A stretch of 64,000 bases of DNA from Bradyrhizobium icense (GTDB lineage: Bacteria; Pseudomonadota; Alphaproteobacteria; Rhizobiales; Xanthobacteraceae). The position numbers and the translations under genes were made by a program. A model generated the notes under the pieces. The model made no database searches, was not told the DNA's origin, and saw only the letters and a list, made by a program, of their open reading frames with translations. Position 1 is the stretch's first letter; every line of letters starts with the position of its first letter. This document shows positions 7,784 to 16,684 of the stretch, in pieces. The DNA is taken from the NCBI RefSeq assembly GCF_001693385.1, contig NZ_CP016428.1:1116001-1180000 (forward strand), in the 5' to 3' direction.

Positions 7784-8569
7784 ATGGACAGCAACAGTCT
7801 CATGCAGTTTGCCGGCTCGGTTGCATCCGGCGCGGTCCGTGTCGTCGATCTGACCTTCACCCTCAGTCCCGATTTTCCGGTCATCGTGCTGCCGCCGGAG
7901 TTCGGGCAGGCCGCGCCGGTCCGTATTCAGCAGATTTCGCGTTACGACGCGAATGGTCCTGCCTGGTACTGGAACAATCTCACCTTCGGCGAGCACACCG
8001 GCACGCATTTCGACGCGCCGATCCACTGGTTCACCGGCAAGGACCTGCCGAACAATGCGGTCGACACGCTGCCGGTGCGCGACATGATCGCGCCGGCTTG
8101 CGTGATCGATTGCTCGGCGCAAGCCGCAAAGGATGCGGATTTCCTTTTGACGATCCCGGTCGTTGAAGCCTGGGAAAAAAGCCACGGACGGATCCCCGAG
8201 CGACACTGGGTGCTGCTGCGCACCGACTGGTCGAAGAAAGGTTGGCGCGACTACGCCAATCTGAAGGACGACGGCGCGCACACGCCCGGACCGGATGCCG
8301 CCGTGATGCGCTGGCTCGTCGAGGAGCGTGGCGTGATTGGCTTTGGCACTGAGACGATCGGCACCGATGCCGGCCAGGCCGGGCATCTCGATCCTCCGTA
8401 TCCGGCGCATCATTTCCTTCACGGCAGCGGACGTTACGGCCTGCAGTGCCTGTGCAATCTCGATCAGCTCCCGGCGACCGGTGCCGTGATCGTGGCCGCA
8501 CCGCTCAAAATCCAGAATGGCTCCGGCAGCCCGCTGCGCGTGCTTGCGCTGGTGCCCGGGCAGGGCTGA
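7784..8569 (+). CDS. Cyclase family protein (PF04199, kynurenine formamidase-like)
   Basis: A 261-residue metal-dependent hydrolase of the cyclase/KynB family. The diagnostic HTGTHFDAPIHW motif, which supplies His and Asp metal ligands, is intact around residues 73-84. A second block, FGTETIGTDAG, is present, and a late His-rich block (PAHHFLHGSG) supplies further candidate residues. Members open amide or cyclic bonds, for example N-formylkynurenine or isatin. It lies 29 bp after the DUF35-SDR gene on the same strand, with the second binding-protein gene 27 bp downstream. It is the only enzyme between 3065 and 8569 whose usual catalytic motif looks complete. The substrate is unknown. Confidence 0.88.
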   Translation: MDSNSLMQFAGSVASGAVRVVDLTFTLSPDFPVIVLPPEFGQAAPVRIQQISRYDANGPAWYWNNLTFGEHTGTHFDAPIHWFTGKDLPNNAVDTLPVRDMIAPACVIDCSAQAAKDADFLLTIPVVEAWEKSHGRIPERHWVLLRTDWSKKGWRDYANLKDDGAHTPGPDAAVMRWLVEERGVIGFGTETIGTDAGQAGHLDPPYPAHHFLHGSGRYGLQCLCNLDQLPATGAVIVAAPLKIQNGSGSPLRVLALVPGQG

Positions 8570-8596
8570 ATCTTTTCGTCGACATCGAGTGACATC

Positions 8597-9754
8597 ATGA
8601 ACAAGAAAAAGACTTTGTTGATCGGCGCCGCGCTCTTGCTCGGCGCCTATACGCCGGCGCATGCCGAAATCCTCGTTGGTTTCGTCACCGGCCTGAGTGG
8701 ACCGGTGTCCTCGATCGGCGTGCCGAACGCCAAGGGACTGGCCGCGGGCCAGGCCCATGTCGGCGAGATCGATGGGGAGAAAGTCCGTGTCATCCAGCTC
8801 GATGACGGCTCGGATCCGGCCGCCTCGACGCGCAATGCCCGCAAGCTGGTCGAGCAGGAAAAGGTCGATTTCCTGATCGGCACGTCAGGCGCGCCGCAAA
8901 CGTTGGCGATGGCGACCGCGGCCATCGAGATGAAGGTCCCGATGGTGGCGGTCTCGCCGATCGCGCCAGTGCCGGCCGGAGAGGGCGGGCCGTGGGTGGT
9001 GCAAACCCCGCAGCCGACGCCGCTGCTCGTCCAGGGTATCGTCGATCACATGAAGAGCCGCAACGTGAAGAGCGTGGCCTTCATCGGCTTCTCCGACGCC
9101 TTTGGCGACCTTATGTATAATTCGCTGCTGCAAAGCGCCGAGAAGGCCGACATCAAGGTGATCGCCAACGAACGTTATGCGCGCTCCGACAACTCGGTCA
9201 CTGCGCAGGTGCTACGTGCAGTCTCCTTGCGTCCCGATGCGATCATGCTCGGCGGCACCGGAACGCCCGGCGCGTTGCCCGTGATCGCGCTGTCCGAGCG
9301 CGGTTACAAGGGGCCGCTCTACGGCAATCACGGCATGATCAGCGCGGATTTTTTGCGGCTTGCCGGTAAATCCGCCGAGGGCATCATCTGCCCGACCGGG
9401 CCGGTCACGGCAGGCGAACAGCTTCCCGAGAGCAATCCGATCCGCAAGGTCGTTCTCGCATTCCGTGCCGCCTATGAGAAAGCCAATGGCGAGGCGCCGG
9501 CTGACGCGTTCTCTCCCTATGCCTTCGATGGCTGGCTGGTGTTCATGGATGCCGCCAAACGTGCCAAGGCGACCGGAGCGACGCCCGGGACGCCGGCCTT
9601 TCGCAATGCGTTGCGCGAGGCGTTGTTCACGACCAAGGACGTGGTGGGTGCGCACGGCATCTATACCTATGCGCCGGCCGACCGTCACGGCGTCGATACC
9701 CGCGCGCGAATCCTCGTCCAGATCGAAAACGGAAAATACAAGCTGCTGCCGTGA
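8597..9754 (+). CDS. Second ABC transporter substrate-binding protein, LivK-like
   Basis: A 385-residue periplasmic binding protein with signal peptide MNKKKTLLIGAALLLGAY and cleavage after AHA near residue 23. It is closely similar along its length to the protein encoded at 1776-2924: both share GFVTxLSGPxSSIG, VIQLDDGSDPAAS/SAAT, TRNARKL and KVPMxAVSP. It is the last gene of the plus-strand run (racemase-fold, thiolase-like, DUF35-SDR, cyclase) and has no permease genes beside it, so it probably uses LivHM at the left edge. The convergent ligase gene begins 22 bp beyond its stop. Confidence 0.9.
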   Translation: MNKKKTLLIGAALLLGAYTPAHAEILVGFVTGLSGPVSSIGVPNAKGLAAGQAHVGEIDGEKVRVIQLDDGSDPAASTRNARKLVEQEKVDFLIGTSGAPQTLAMATAAIEMKVPMVAVSPIAPVPAGEGGPWVVQTPQPTPLLVQGIVDHMKSRNVKSVAFIGFSDAFGDLMYNSLLQSAEKADIKVIANERYARSDNSVTAQVLRAVSLRPDAIMLGGTGTPGALPVIALSERGYKGPLYGNHGMISADFLRLAGKSAEGIICPTGPVTAGEQLPESNPIRKVVLAFRAAYEKANGEAPADAFSPYAFDGWLVFMDAAKRAKATGATPGTPAFRNALREALFTTKDVVGAHGIYTYAPADRHGVDTRARILVQIENGKYKLLP

Positions 9755-9776
9755 CGGCGGCAGCCAGCGAAGACGC

Positions 9777-11417
9777 TCAGCCGTGGCGCAGCTTCGCCTT
9801 CAGTGCGCGCATGTCGATCGCGCGATGGGCGCTGACGGCGGCAGCCGCCAATGTCTTGATCTCGCCTCGGGCGAGCTTGCGGGTTGACGACAACGGAAGT
9901 TCGTCGACGATGGCGACGTAGCCGGGCACCTTGTGATAGGCGAGGCGTTCGGCGCAGGTTTTGACGATCGAAGCCGCGAGCTCGGCTGCATCGTCGACAT
10001 CCGCGTTCGGCACGATGAAAGCAAAAACCTCTTCACCGCGGATGTCGTCGGGAACGGGCGTCACCGCGCAGCCGCCGATGCGCGTGTCCATGTAAAGCGC
10101 GCTCTCGACCTCGAGCACGCCGATGTTCTCGCCGCTGCGCCGCACGATGGTCTTCTTGCGATCGAAGAAATACAGAAGGCCGTCTTCGTCAGCGAACACC
10201 AGATCGCCGGTGTGGAACCAGCCGTCCTGCCACGCCGCTTCGGTGGCCTCCTCGTCCTTCAAGTAACCGCTGAAGAAGCCAGCCCGGGCATTGTCGCCCT
10301 TGGCGCGGACCAGTAACTCGCCGGGTTTTCCTGGCGCGACATCGGCGCCTTGATCGTCAGCCAGGCGATACTCCATGCCTTCCGACGGCCGGCCAACGCA
10401 GCGCGCGCCAAATCCCGCGGGCTCACGGGCGGTGGTCGTCGCCGCCGCACCGCCGGTCTCGGTCATGGCCCAGGCCTCGACGATGGGGATGCGGTAACGC
10501 TCCTCGAAGGTGGCACGATGGCGGACGTCGACGCCGGGCGCGAAGGCGAAGCGCACCCGATGCTGTCGTTCCACTTCAGTTGCAGGCAGTTGCAGCAGAA
10601 TGGCCGGGATGACGCCGAGACAATGCACGACGGTGGCACCGCTATCGGCGACGCACTGCCACCAGCGATTGGCGTGGAAGCGGTCGAGCGGAACTACCGC
10701 GCCACCGAGCATCATCATGCCGACGGCGCTGCAGCCGAGCGCGTTCATGTGAAACATCGGCAACGGCGTCAGGTTGATCTCGCGGTCTGGCTGCAGTTCA
10801 GCCACGCCGCCCTGTGCGAGGTACCAGTCGGCGACCTGCAGGAAATAGCGGTTCGAGAGCATGCAGCCCTTTGGCTTGCCGGTGCTGCCCGAAGTGAACA
10901 GCAGCGCGCATTCATCATTGAACTCCGGGCTTTGGCCACTGACGTTCGTCCGGCACGGCGGGATGCGGCTGTCGGTATCGATCAGGCGGGCACGTCCGAG
11001 TGCTGCATCTTTCGTCACGTGGATGCGATCGAGCGTCGCAACGAGCAGGTCGGCTTCCGACAGCTCGAGCTGGAAGGACAGTTCGTCGGGGCGTACGTCG
11101 GGATTGATCGGAACGATCGAAACCCCGAGCGCATTGAGCGCGAGCCAATGCAGAAAGAAAGCCGGACGATTTTCGAGCAGCAAGGCGACCCGCGCGCCGC
11201 GTCCATAGCCGGCGGCCGCGTATTCGGCTCGTAGACGCTCGACCTCGGCCTTGAACGCGCCGTATTCGATCTTGAATCCTTCCGGTGCGTAGGGCAGTTG
11301 CGCACTCGCAGGCGCAAGCAGGAACGGCGCGTCCGGCCGCCTTGCGGCCGTGGCCGCGAAAGCATCGGATGGCGATCGATACGGAATGTTGAGACTCATT
11401 GCGGGCGTCGCTCCCAT
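9777..11417 (-). CDS. Acyl-CoA synthetase (AMP-binding, ANL family), 1
   Basis: ATP-dependent carboxylate-CoA ligase of up to 546 residues. The AMP-binding P-loop LLFTSGSTGKPKGC, the hinge GWFHTGDL and the C-terminal acyl-transfer region LSSTRKLARGE with its catalytic Lys are all intact. A start at 11399 (MSLNIPYRS) is equally possible, because GGGAG sits 11 nt upstream of it inside the longer frame. It is divergent from a second ligase gene (11579) across a short promoter region carrying the AT-rich dyad. It probably activates the imported acid or a breakdown product; specificity cannot be read from the sequence. Confidence 0.9.
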   Translation of the reverse strand: MGATPAMSLNIPYRSPSDAFAATAARRPDAPFLLAPASAQLPYAPEGFKIEYGAFKAEVERLRAEYAAAGYGRGARVALLLENRPAFFLHWLALNALGVSIVPINPDVRPDELSFQLELSEADLLVATLDRIHVTKDAALGRARLIDTDSRIPPCRTNVSGQSPEFNDECALLFTSGSTGKPKGCMLSNRYFLQVADWYLAQGGVAELQPDREINLTPLPMFHMNALGCSAVGMMMLGGAVVPLDRFHANRWWQCVADSGATVVHCLGVIPAILLQLPATEVERQHRVRFAFAPGVDVRHRATFEERYRIPIVEAWAMTETGGAAATTTAREPAGFGARCVGRPSEGMEYRLADDQGADVAPGKPGELLVRAKGDNARAGFFSGYLKDEEATEAAWQDGWFHTGDLVFADEDGLLYFFDRKKTIVRRSGENIGVLEVESALYMDTRIGGCAVTPVPDDIRGEEVFAFIVPNADVDDAAELAASIVKTCAERLAYHKVPGYVAIVDELPLSSTRKLARGEIKTLAAAAVSAHRAIDMRALKAKLRHG

Positions 11418-11476
11418 TCATGTCCTGCCGCCGGACGGAAGTCTGCACACAGCTTTGCTGCAGCGGCCTTCGTGGA

Positions 11477-11496
11477 ATACTTTAAGCCTAAACTAT
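11477..11496. promoter_or_regulatory. Operator-like AT-rich dyad, copy 2
   Basis: A 20-bp inverted repeat, ATAC TTTA AGCC TAAA CTAT, lies between the two divergent acyl-CoA ligase genes. The arms ATA-N-TTTA and TAAA-N-TAT are exactly complementary except at the N position. Copy 1 lies at 4047-4067. Its position between divergent starts suggests joint control of both ligases. The size and symmetry suit a dimeric MarR-type repressor, which is inferred. Confidence 0.55.
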
Positions 11497-11578
11497 ATTG
11501 CCGGCCAATAGCGATCTATCGCAGACCGGCCTGGCGAGCCTTGGAAGTTGGCCTTGGAAGTAGGCGTTGGAGGTACGT

Positions 11579-13219
11579 ATGCAGGCAGGTGATGGCAGCG
11601 CGGCCGGGCAGCGGGGTGCGTCGATCTGGCCGCAGGCGGCTGAGCGTTTCCCGCCGGCGGATCGAATTCTCTCGACTATTTTGACGCGGCAGGCCGCGCG
11701 GTACCGCGACCGCATGCTGTTTGTCTTTGGCGAAACGCGATGGAGCTACGCCGAGACGGTTTCGATCGCGGCTGCATCGGCCTCCCGCTTGCTGCAGGCA
11801 GGAATTAGCGCTGGCGACCGTGTTGGCCTGATGTGTTCGAACCGGCCGGAGTTTCTGGAAATCTATCTCGGCTGCGCCTGGATCGGCGCCGTGACCGTGC
11901 CGATCAACACCGCACTGCGCGGCATCCAGCTCAGCCACGTCCTGCGCGACTCCACGCCGAAGCTGCTGGCGATCGAGTCCTGTTTTATGCCGGCCATCGA
12001 AACGCTGGAAAAGGATGTTTCATCGCCGCAAATTGTCTGGACGATCGGAGAAGCCACTGCAGCTCCACTTGCGCCAGAATCGATCTTGCCGCTGCCTCCG
12101 CTCGGCGAAGAAGCGTCGCCCGCGGCCGCGCGGCCGGGCGACACGGTCGCGATCCTCTATACGTCGGGCACGACCGGGCCCTCCAAGGGCGTTTGCTGCC
12201 CGCAGGCCCAGATGTTCTGGTGGGGCGTCTATTCCGCACGCGCGCTCGGCATTCGCGAAGGCGATGTGCTATTCACGACGCTGCCGCTGTTCCATACCAA
12301 CGCGCTGAACGCATTCTATCAGGCGCTCCTGAACGGCTGCACCTACGTGCTTGAGCCGAAATTCTCCGCCTCCGGCTTCTGGGCCGCGGCGCGTCGACAT
12401 CAGGCGACGGTCGGCTATCTCCTCGGCGCAATGGCCGTGATGCTGCTGGGACAGCCGAAGTCCGCCGGCGACACCGCGCATTTCATGCGTGTCGCGCTCG
12501 GTGGCGGTGTCCCCGGCCAATTTCACGGTCCGTTTCTGGAGCGTTTCGGCGTGCCGCTGCTCGACGGCTATGCCTCGACCGAGACGAATTTTGTGTTCGC
12601 GAGCACGATCCCATCCGATCGCCCTGGCACAATGGGTTTTCTCGTCGAGGGCGCGGAGGCCCGCATCGTCAATCCCGACGACGAACCTCTCCCGGACGGC
12701 GAGGCCGGCGAGCTGTTGTTACGCGCGCGCGAGCCGCTCGCATTCTCGACGGGATATTTCGGTATGCCGGACAAGACGACCGAAGCCTGGCGAAATTTGT
12801 GGTTCCACACCGGCGACCGGGTGGTGCGCGATGCGGACGGCCATTACCGCTTCGTCGACCGGATGAAGGATTCAATCCGCCGGCGCGGCGAAAATGTCTC
12901 GTCCTGGGAGGTCGAGCAGGTGCTGCTCAAGCATCCCGCAATCGCCGCCTGCGCCGTCTATCCCCTGCCGTCCGAACTCGGCGAAGACGAGGTTGCGGCG
13001 GCCGTCCAGCTCGAACCCGGCCATGCGCCTGATCCCGTCGAGATCGTCAGGCATTGCGAGGGCAAGATGGCCTATTTCGCGATTCCGCGCTTTGTTCGGA
13101 TCGTCACCGCAATGCCGCTGACCGAAAACGGCAAGATTCAAAAGGTCGCGCTGCGCGAGGCTGGGAGGACTCCCGACACCTGGGATCGCGACGTCGCGGG
13201 ACACAAACTGCGTCGCTAG
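11579..13219 (+). CDS. Acyl-CoA synthetase (AMP-binding, ANL family), 2
   Basis: A CaiC-like ATP-dependent acyl-CoA ligase of 546 residues. The P-loop ILYTSGTTGPSKG, hinge LWFHTGDR, RRRGENVSSWEVE and the terminal Lys loop LTENGKIQK are intact. The ATG at 11579 was chosen because a strong GGAGGT lies 5 nt upstream of it; the frame also opens with a TTG at 11567, which includes that ribosome site. Two different ligases in one locus suggest either two acids or two steps of one pathway. It is transcribed toward the TRAP transporter genes. Confidence 0.9.
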   Translation: MQAGDGSAAGQRGASIWPQAAERFPPADRILSTILTRQAARYRDRMLFVFGETRWSYAETVSIAAASASRLLQAGISAGDRVGLMCSNRPEFLEIYLGCAWIGAVTVPINTALRGIQLSHVLRDSTPKLLAIESCFMPAIETLEKDVSSPQIVWTIGEATAAPLAPESILPLPPLGEEASPAAARPGDTVAILYTSGTTGPSKGVCCPQAQMFWWGVYSARALGIREGDVLFTTLPLFHTNALNAFYQALLNGCTYVLEPKFSASGFWAAARRHQATVGYLLGAMAVMLLGQPKSAGDTAHFMRVALGGGVPGQFHGPFLERFGVPLLDGYASTETNFVFASTIPSDRPGTMGFLVEGAEARIVNPDDEPLPDGEAGELLLRAREPLAFSTGYFGMPDKTTEAWRNLWFHTGDRVVRDADGHYRFVDRMKDSIRRRGENVSSWEVEQVLLKHPAIAACAVYPLPSELGEDEVAAAVQLEPGHAPDPVEIVRHCEGKMAYFAIPRFVRIVTAMPLTENGKIQKVALREAGRTPDTWDRDVAGHKLRR

Positions 13220-13578
13220 GATCAGGCGCGGGCCTGCTCCGTCGCGCGCTTTCGCGCACGCACAACGGAAGCCGGCGGGCCAAGTCTACCGGCAGTAACG
13301 CCGCGTCCGTAAGATCGTGTTCCGAGTGAGCATGCCAACAGCGTTCATTGAGGCTGCGTGCCTTATCCGGCTGCTTCATCGAAAATACGGTCGTAGTCTG
13401 CGATGATCACAATCGTCGCGATGATGTCGCATTGATGCCGGGGCAAGCGGTCGGCTGTCCGCGCAGCCCTCACAACCCAGATTTTCGGGCAGATGACACC
13501 CTTGCAAGCTTTGTCGCAAGCGGCGATGCTGCCCCTCGATCGTGAGGGGGGCGAAGGGGTCCCGCAATGGAGGGTTTT
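13220..13578. other. Intergenic region before dctP
   Basis: About 360 bp without a supported gene. A stem-loop CCCCTC-GATCGT-GAGGGG lies at 13532-13549, about 30 bp before the dctP start, and GGAGGG at 13569-13574 is the dctP ribosome-binding site. A GC-rich inverted stretch near 13238-13256 may end transcription of the ligase gene. No clear promoter was recognised. Confidence 0.4.
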
Positions 13579-14553
13579 ATGAAGCTGTTCGTGCGCGCAT
13601 TCGCGGGTCTGCTCTTGGCGGGTGGCATCTCCGCCAGCGCTTCGGCGCAGACCAAATGGGATATGCCGACGCCCTATCCCGACGGCAATTTCCACACCAA
13701 GAACGTGATCCAGTTCGCCGCCGACGTCGACAAGGCGACCGGCGGTTCGCTCAAGATCCAGGTGCATTCGGCGGGGTCGCTGATCAAGCATCCGGAGATC
13801 AAGCGCGCCGTCCGCCAGGGCACTGCGCCGATCGGCGAGATTCTGGAGTCGCTCGTCGCCAACGAGGCGCCGGTCTACGGGCTCGATTCGGTGCCGTTCC
13901 TCGCCACCGGCTATGACGCTTCCAAAAAGCTCTATGCGGCGCAAAAGCCGTTCCTGGAGAAGCAACTCGCCTCGGAGGGGCTCGTGCTGCTCTATTCGGT
14001 GCCGTGGCCGCCGCAGGGTATCTATGCCAAGCGCACCATCACCAAGATCGAGGATCTGAAGGGCGTGAAATTCCGTACCTACAACCCCATGATCGGCCGC
14101 ATCGCCGCACTCGCCGGCGCGATCCCGACCCAGATCGAGGTGCCTGATCTGCCGACCGCTTTTGCCACCGGCCGCGTCGATGTAATGATCACCTCGGCCT
14201 CCACCGGCGTCGATACCAAGGCGCAGGATTACCTCACCGACTATATCGACGCGGAGGGCTGGCTGCCGCGCAATATCGTTTTCGTGAACAAGGCCGCATT
14301 CGACAAGCTCTCGGCCGCCGAGCAAAAGGCGGTGACGGAGGCGGCAAAGGCCGCGGAAGAACGCGGCTGGAAGGCCTCGATCGAAGAAAAGAAGATCAAG
14401 ACCGACGCGCTGAAGGCCGCCGGCATCAAGGTGAGTGAGCCGACGCCGGAGCTCAAGGCCGGGCTTCAGAAGATCGGTGCGACGATCGCCGCCGAATGGG
14501 AGAAGTCCGCGGGCGAAGATGGCGCGGCGATGCTGGCCGCGTATCGGAAGTAA
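13579..14553 (+). CDS. dctP: TRAP transporter substrate-binding protein DctP
   Basis: Periplasmic solute receptor of 324 residues for a sodium-coupled TRAP importer. The signal peptide MKLFVRAFAGLLLAGG is cleaved after ASA/SAQ. The conserved KGVKFRTYNPM block contains the Arg that usually pairs with the ligand carboxylate, and LPTAFATGRVDVMITS is typical of the family. The ATG at 13579 was chosen because GGAGGG lies just upstream; the earlier ATG at 13567 overlaps that site. It is followed by dctQ and dctM. The ligand is probably an organic acid. Confidence 0.92.
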   Translation: MKLFVRAFAGLLLAGGISASASAQTKWDMPTPYPDGNFHTKNVIQFAADVDKATGGSLKIQVHSAGSLIKHPEIKRAVRQGTAPIGEILESLVANEAPVYGLDSVPFLATGYDASKKLYAAQKPFLEKQLASEGLVLLYSVPWPPQGIYAKRTITKIEDLKGVKFRTYNPMIGRIAALAGAIPTQIEVPDLPTAFATGRVDVMITSASTGVDTKAQDYLTDYIDAEGWLPRNIVFVNKAAFDKLSAAEQKAVTEAAKAAEERGWKASIEEKKIKTDALKAAGIKVSEPTPELKAGLQKIGATIAAEWEKSAGEDGAAMLAAYRK

Positions 14554-14585
14554 GGCCGGACACCGCGTTGGTGCGCATGGCTAAT

Positions 14586-14630
14586 CCTCTCCTTCCCTTA
14601 GGAGAGGGTTACGCCTGCGAACGCGCAGGC
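14586..14630. repeat. Tandem stem-loops between dctP and dctQ
   Basis: Two adjacent hairpins: CCTCTCC...GGAGAGG at 14586-14607 and GCCTGCG-aacg-CGCAGGC at 14613-14630. There is no U-tract. Hairpins at this position commonly stabilise or attenuate the message so that the binding protein is made in excess over the membrane subunits; that role is inferred here. The sequence also resembles dispersed rhizobial intergenic repeats. Confidence 0.5.
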
Positions 14631-14739
14631 AGGTGTTAGATGAGGGATGGGATGTCGCAGGCCGGCGGATCAGAGCCGCCGTGCGCGAGGGTACTTCCCT
14701 TGGGCAGAGCGAGGCCGCGCGCCGGCAGAGGGGTCATCC

Positions 14740-15297
14740 ATGCGTCTGTTTCTTGACACGCTTTACAGAATAGCGCTCTGGCTTGCTGCGCTTTGTCTTG
14801 CCACCATCGCCTCGATGGTCGGCGTGCAACTCGCCGCGCGCATACTCGACGGCGTCCTGGCGCTGGTCCATTTGCCAACCACTTCGTTCGTCATTCTCTC
14901 GCTCAACGAGATCTGCGGCTATCTGCTTGCCGCCGCCAGTTTCCTGGCACTCGCCGGCACGCTGAAGGCGGGCGTGCACATCCGCGTCACCATGGTGTTC
15001 GGTGCACTGAGCGAAGGCACGCGACGCTATGCCGAGATGGTCGCCTTCGCCGCTGCTGCAGCGGGCGTTGCCTATATGACGTGGAATCTCGCCAGCTTCG
15101 CCTGGGTGTCGTTCCAGTTCAACGAAGTCTCGACCGGCGTAATAAGGGTGCCGCTCTGCTATCCGCAGGCTGCGATGGCGCTTGGCGCCGCCATTCTCGC
15201 CATTGCGCTAACAGACGAACTCGTCATCGTGGCCCGCAGCGGCCGGCCGAGCTTCCGCCATGCGGAAGATGCCATCACCGTTGGCAAGGAAGGCTGA
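14740..15297 (+). CDS. dctQ: TRAP transporter small permease DctQ
   Basis: Small membrane subunit of the TRAP importer, 185 residues with four hydrophobic segments. These are near residues 10-30, 48-68 and 90-110, with a last one near 135-160. The ATG at 14740 (MRLFLDTLYRIALW) was chosen because GAGGGG precedes it and hydrophobic sequence begins there; the frame is open upstream without similarity. Only one base separates its stop from the dctM start, so the two are co-translated. Confidence 0.88.
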   Translation: MRLFLDTLYRIALWLAALCLATIASMVGVQLAARILDGVLALVHLPTTSFVILSLNEICGYLLAAASFLALAGTLKAGVHIRVTMVFGALSEGTRRYAEMVAFAAAAAGVAYMTWNLASFAWVSFQFNEVSTGVIRVPLCYPQAAMALGAAILAIALTDELVIVARSGRPSFRHAEDAITVGKEG

Positions 15298-15298
15298 G

Positions 15299-16606
15299 AT
15301 GTCTGTTCTCACCCTTTCGCTTGTGCTGATGCTCTTGCTGTTTGCGATCCTGGGCACGGGCGTATGGATCGCCATCGCGCTGGCGATGGTCGGTTTCGTC
15401 GCGATCCTGAGCAGCACCGCGACGCCGCCCGGTCAGGTGCTGGCAAGCTCGATGTGGGCCGCGTCGAATTCCTGGGACCTCACCGCGCTGCCGATGTTCA
15501 TCTGGATGGGCGAGATTCTCTACCGGACGAAATTGCCGGAGGACATGTTCGCGGGACTGGCGCCATGGCTGCAGCGGCTACCCGGGCGTCTCCTGCATAC
15601 AAATGTGGTCGGCTGCGCCATCTTTGCCGCGGTGTCGGGCTCCTCCGCGGCGACCTGCGCGACGATCGGCCGGATCGCGCTGCCTGAACTGCTCAAGCGC
15701 GGCTATGACGAGAAGATGGCGATCGGCACACTCGCCGGTTCCGGCACGCTCGGCCTGCTGATCCCGCCGTCCATCATCCTGATCGTCTATGCCACCGCCA
15801 CCGACCAGTCGATTGCGCGATTGTTCATCGCCGGGGTGGTGCCCGGCATCATGCTGGCCGCCTTGTTCATGGGCTTTATTGCGGTCTGGGCGCTCATCAA
15901 CAACTCGCGCATGCCGCCGCCGGAACCGGCCGTGCCTTTCCTGGAGCGGGTATATGCCTCGCGCCGGCTGATCCCCGTCACATTGCTGATCCTTGGCGTG
16001 ATCGGCTCGATCTATGGCGGGCTCGCCTCGGCGACGGAAGCCGCCGTGGTCGGCGTTTTCCTGTCGCTGGCGCTGTCGTGGTGGTCGGACACACTCAACA
16101 AGACCAGCTTCATCGATGCGCTGCTGGCCGCCACCCGCACGAGCTGCATGATCGCATTCATCCTCGCTGGTGCGGCCTACCTGACCGCTGCGATGGGTTT
16201 CACCGGCATTCCGATCGTGCTCGCCGAATGGATCAGCGGCTTCAAGCTGCCGCCGTGGGCGCTGCTCACCGCGCTCACCGCTTTCTACATCGTGCTCGGC
16301 TGTTTCCTGGACGGTATCTCGATGGTGGTGCTCACCACCTCCATCATCATCCCGCTGGTGACCAAGGCCGGCTTCGACCTGATCTGGTTCGGAATCTATG
16401 TCGTACTGGTCGTGGAGATGGCGCAGATCACCCCACCGGTCGGTTTCAACCTCTACGTCCTGCAGGGCATGACCGGGCGCAATATCTTCACCATCGGGAC
16501 CTATACGCTGCCTTTGTTCTTGCTGATGTGCCTGGCTGTGGCGCTGGTGGCGATGTTCCCCGGCATTGCGCTCTGGCTGCCCTCGACCATGTTCGATATG
16601 CGCTAG
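15299..16606 (+). CDS. dctM: TRAP transporter large permease DctM
   Basis: Large permease of 435 residues that forms the transport channel. It has many hydrophobic helices and the family blocks SGSSAATCATIGRIALPE, GSGTLGLLIPPSIILIVYA and MAQITPPVGFNLYVLQG. The start ATG at 15299 lies one base after the dctQ stop. It closes the transport part of the catabolic island. Confidence 0.93.
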   Translation: MSVLTLSLVLMLLLFAILGTGVWIAIALAMVGFVAILSSTATPPGQVLASSMWAASNSWDLTALPMFIWMGEILYRTKLPEDMFAGLAPWLQRLPGRLLHTNVVGCAIFAAVSGSSAATCATIGRIALPELLKRGYDEKMAIGTLAGSGTLGLLIPPSIILIVYATATDQSIARLFIAGVVPGIMLAALFMGFIAVWALINNSRMPPPEPAVPFLERVYASRRLIPVTLLILGVIGSIYGGLASATEAAVVGVFLSLALSWWSDTLNKTSFIDALLAATRTSCMIAFILAGAAYLTAAMGFTGIPIVLAEWISGFKLPPWALLTALTAFYIVLGCFLDGISMVVLTTSIIIPLVTKAGFDLIWFGIYVVLVVEMAQITPPVGFNLYVLQGMTGRNIFTIGTYTLPLFLLMCLAVALVAMFPGIALWLPSTMFDMR

Positions 16607-16684
16607 CTGTGCGTTGACACTCGCTTTGCCGCGGAAATCTCTTCCGGGTATATTGCAGAGACACCATCTCTTCTGTGAGGCCAT

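Noticed and set aside
16617..16655. TTGACA ... TATATT as a pgm promoter
   Set aside because: The hexamers are about 29 bp apart, too far for a sigma-70 promoter.
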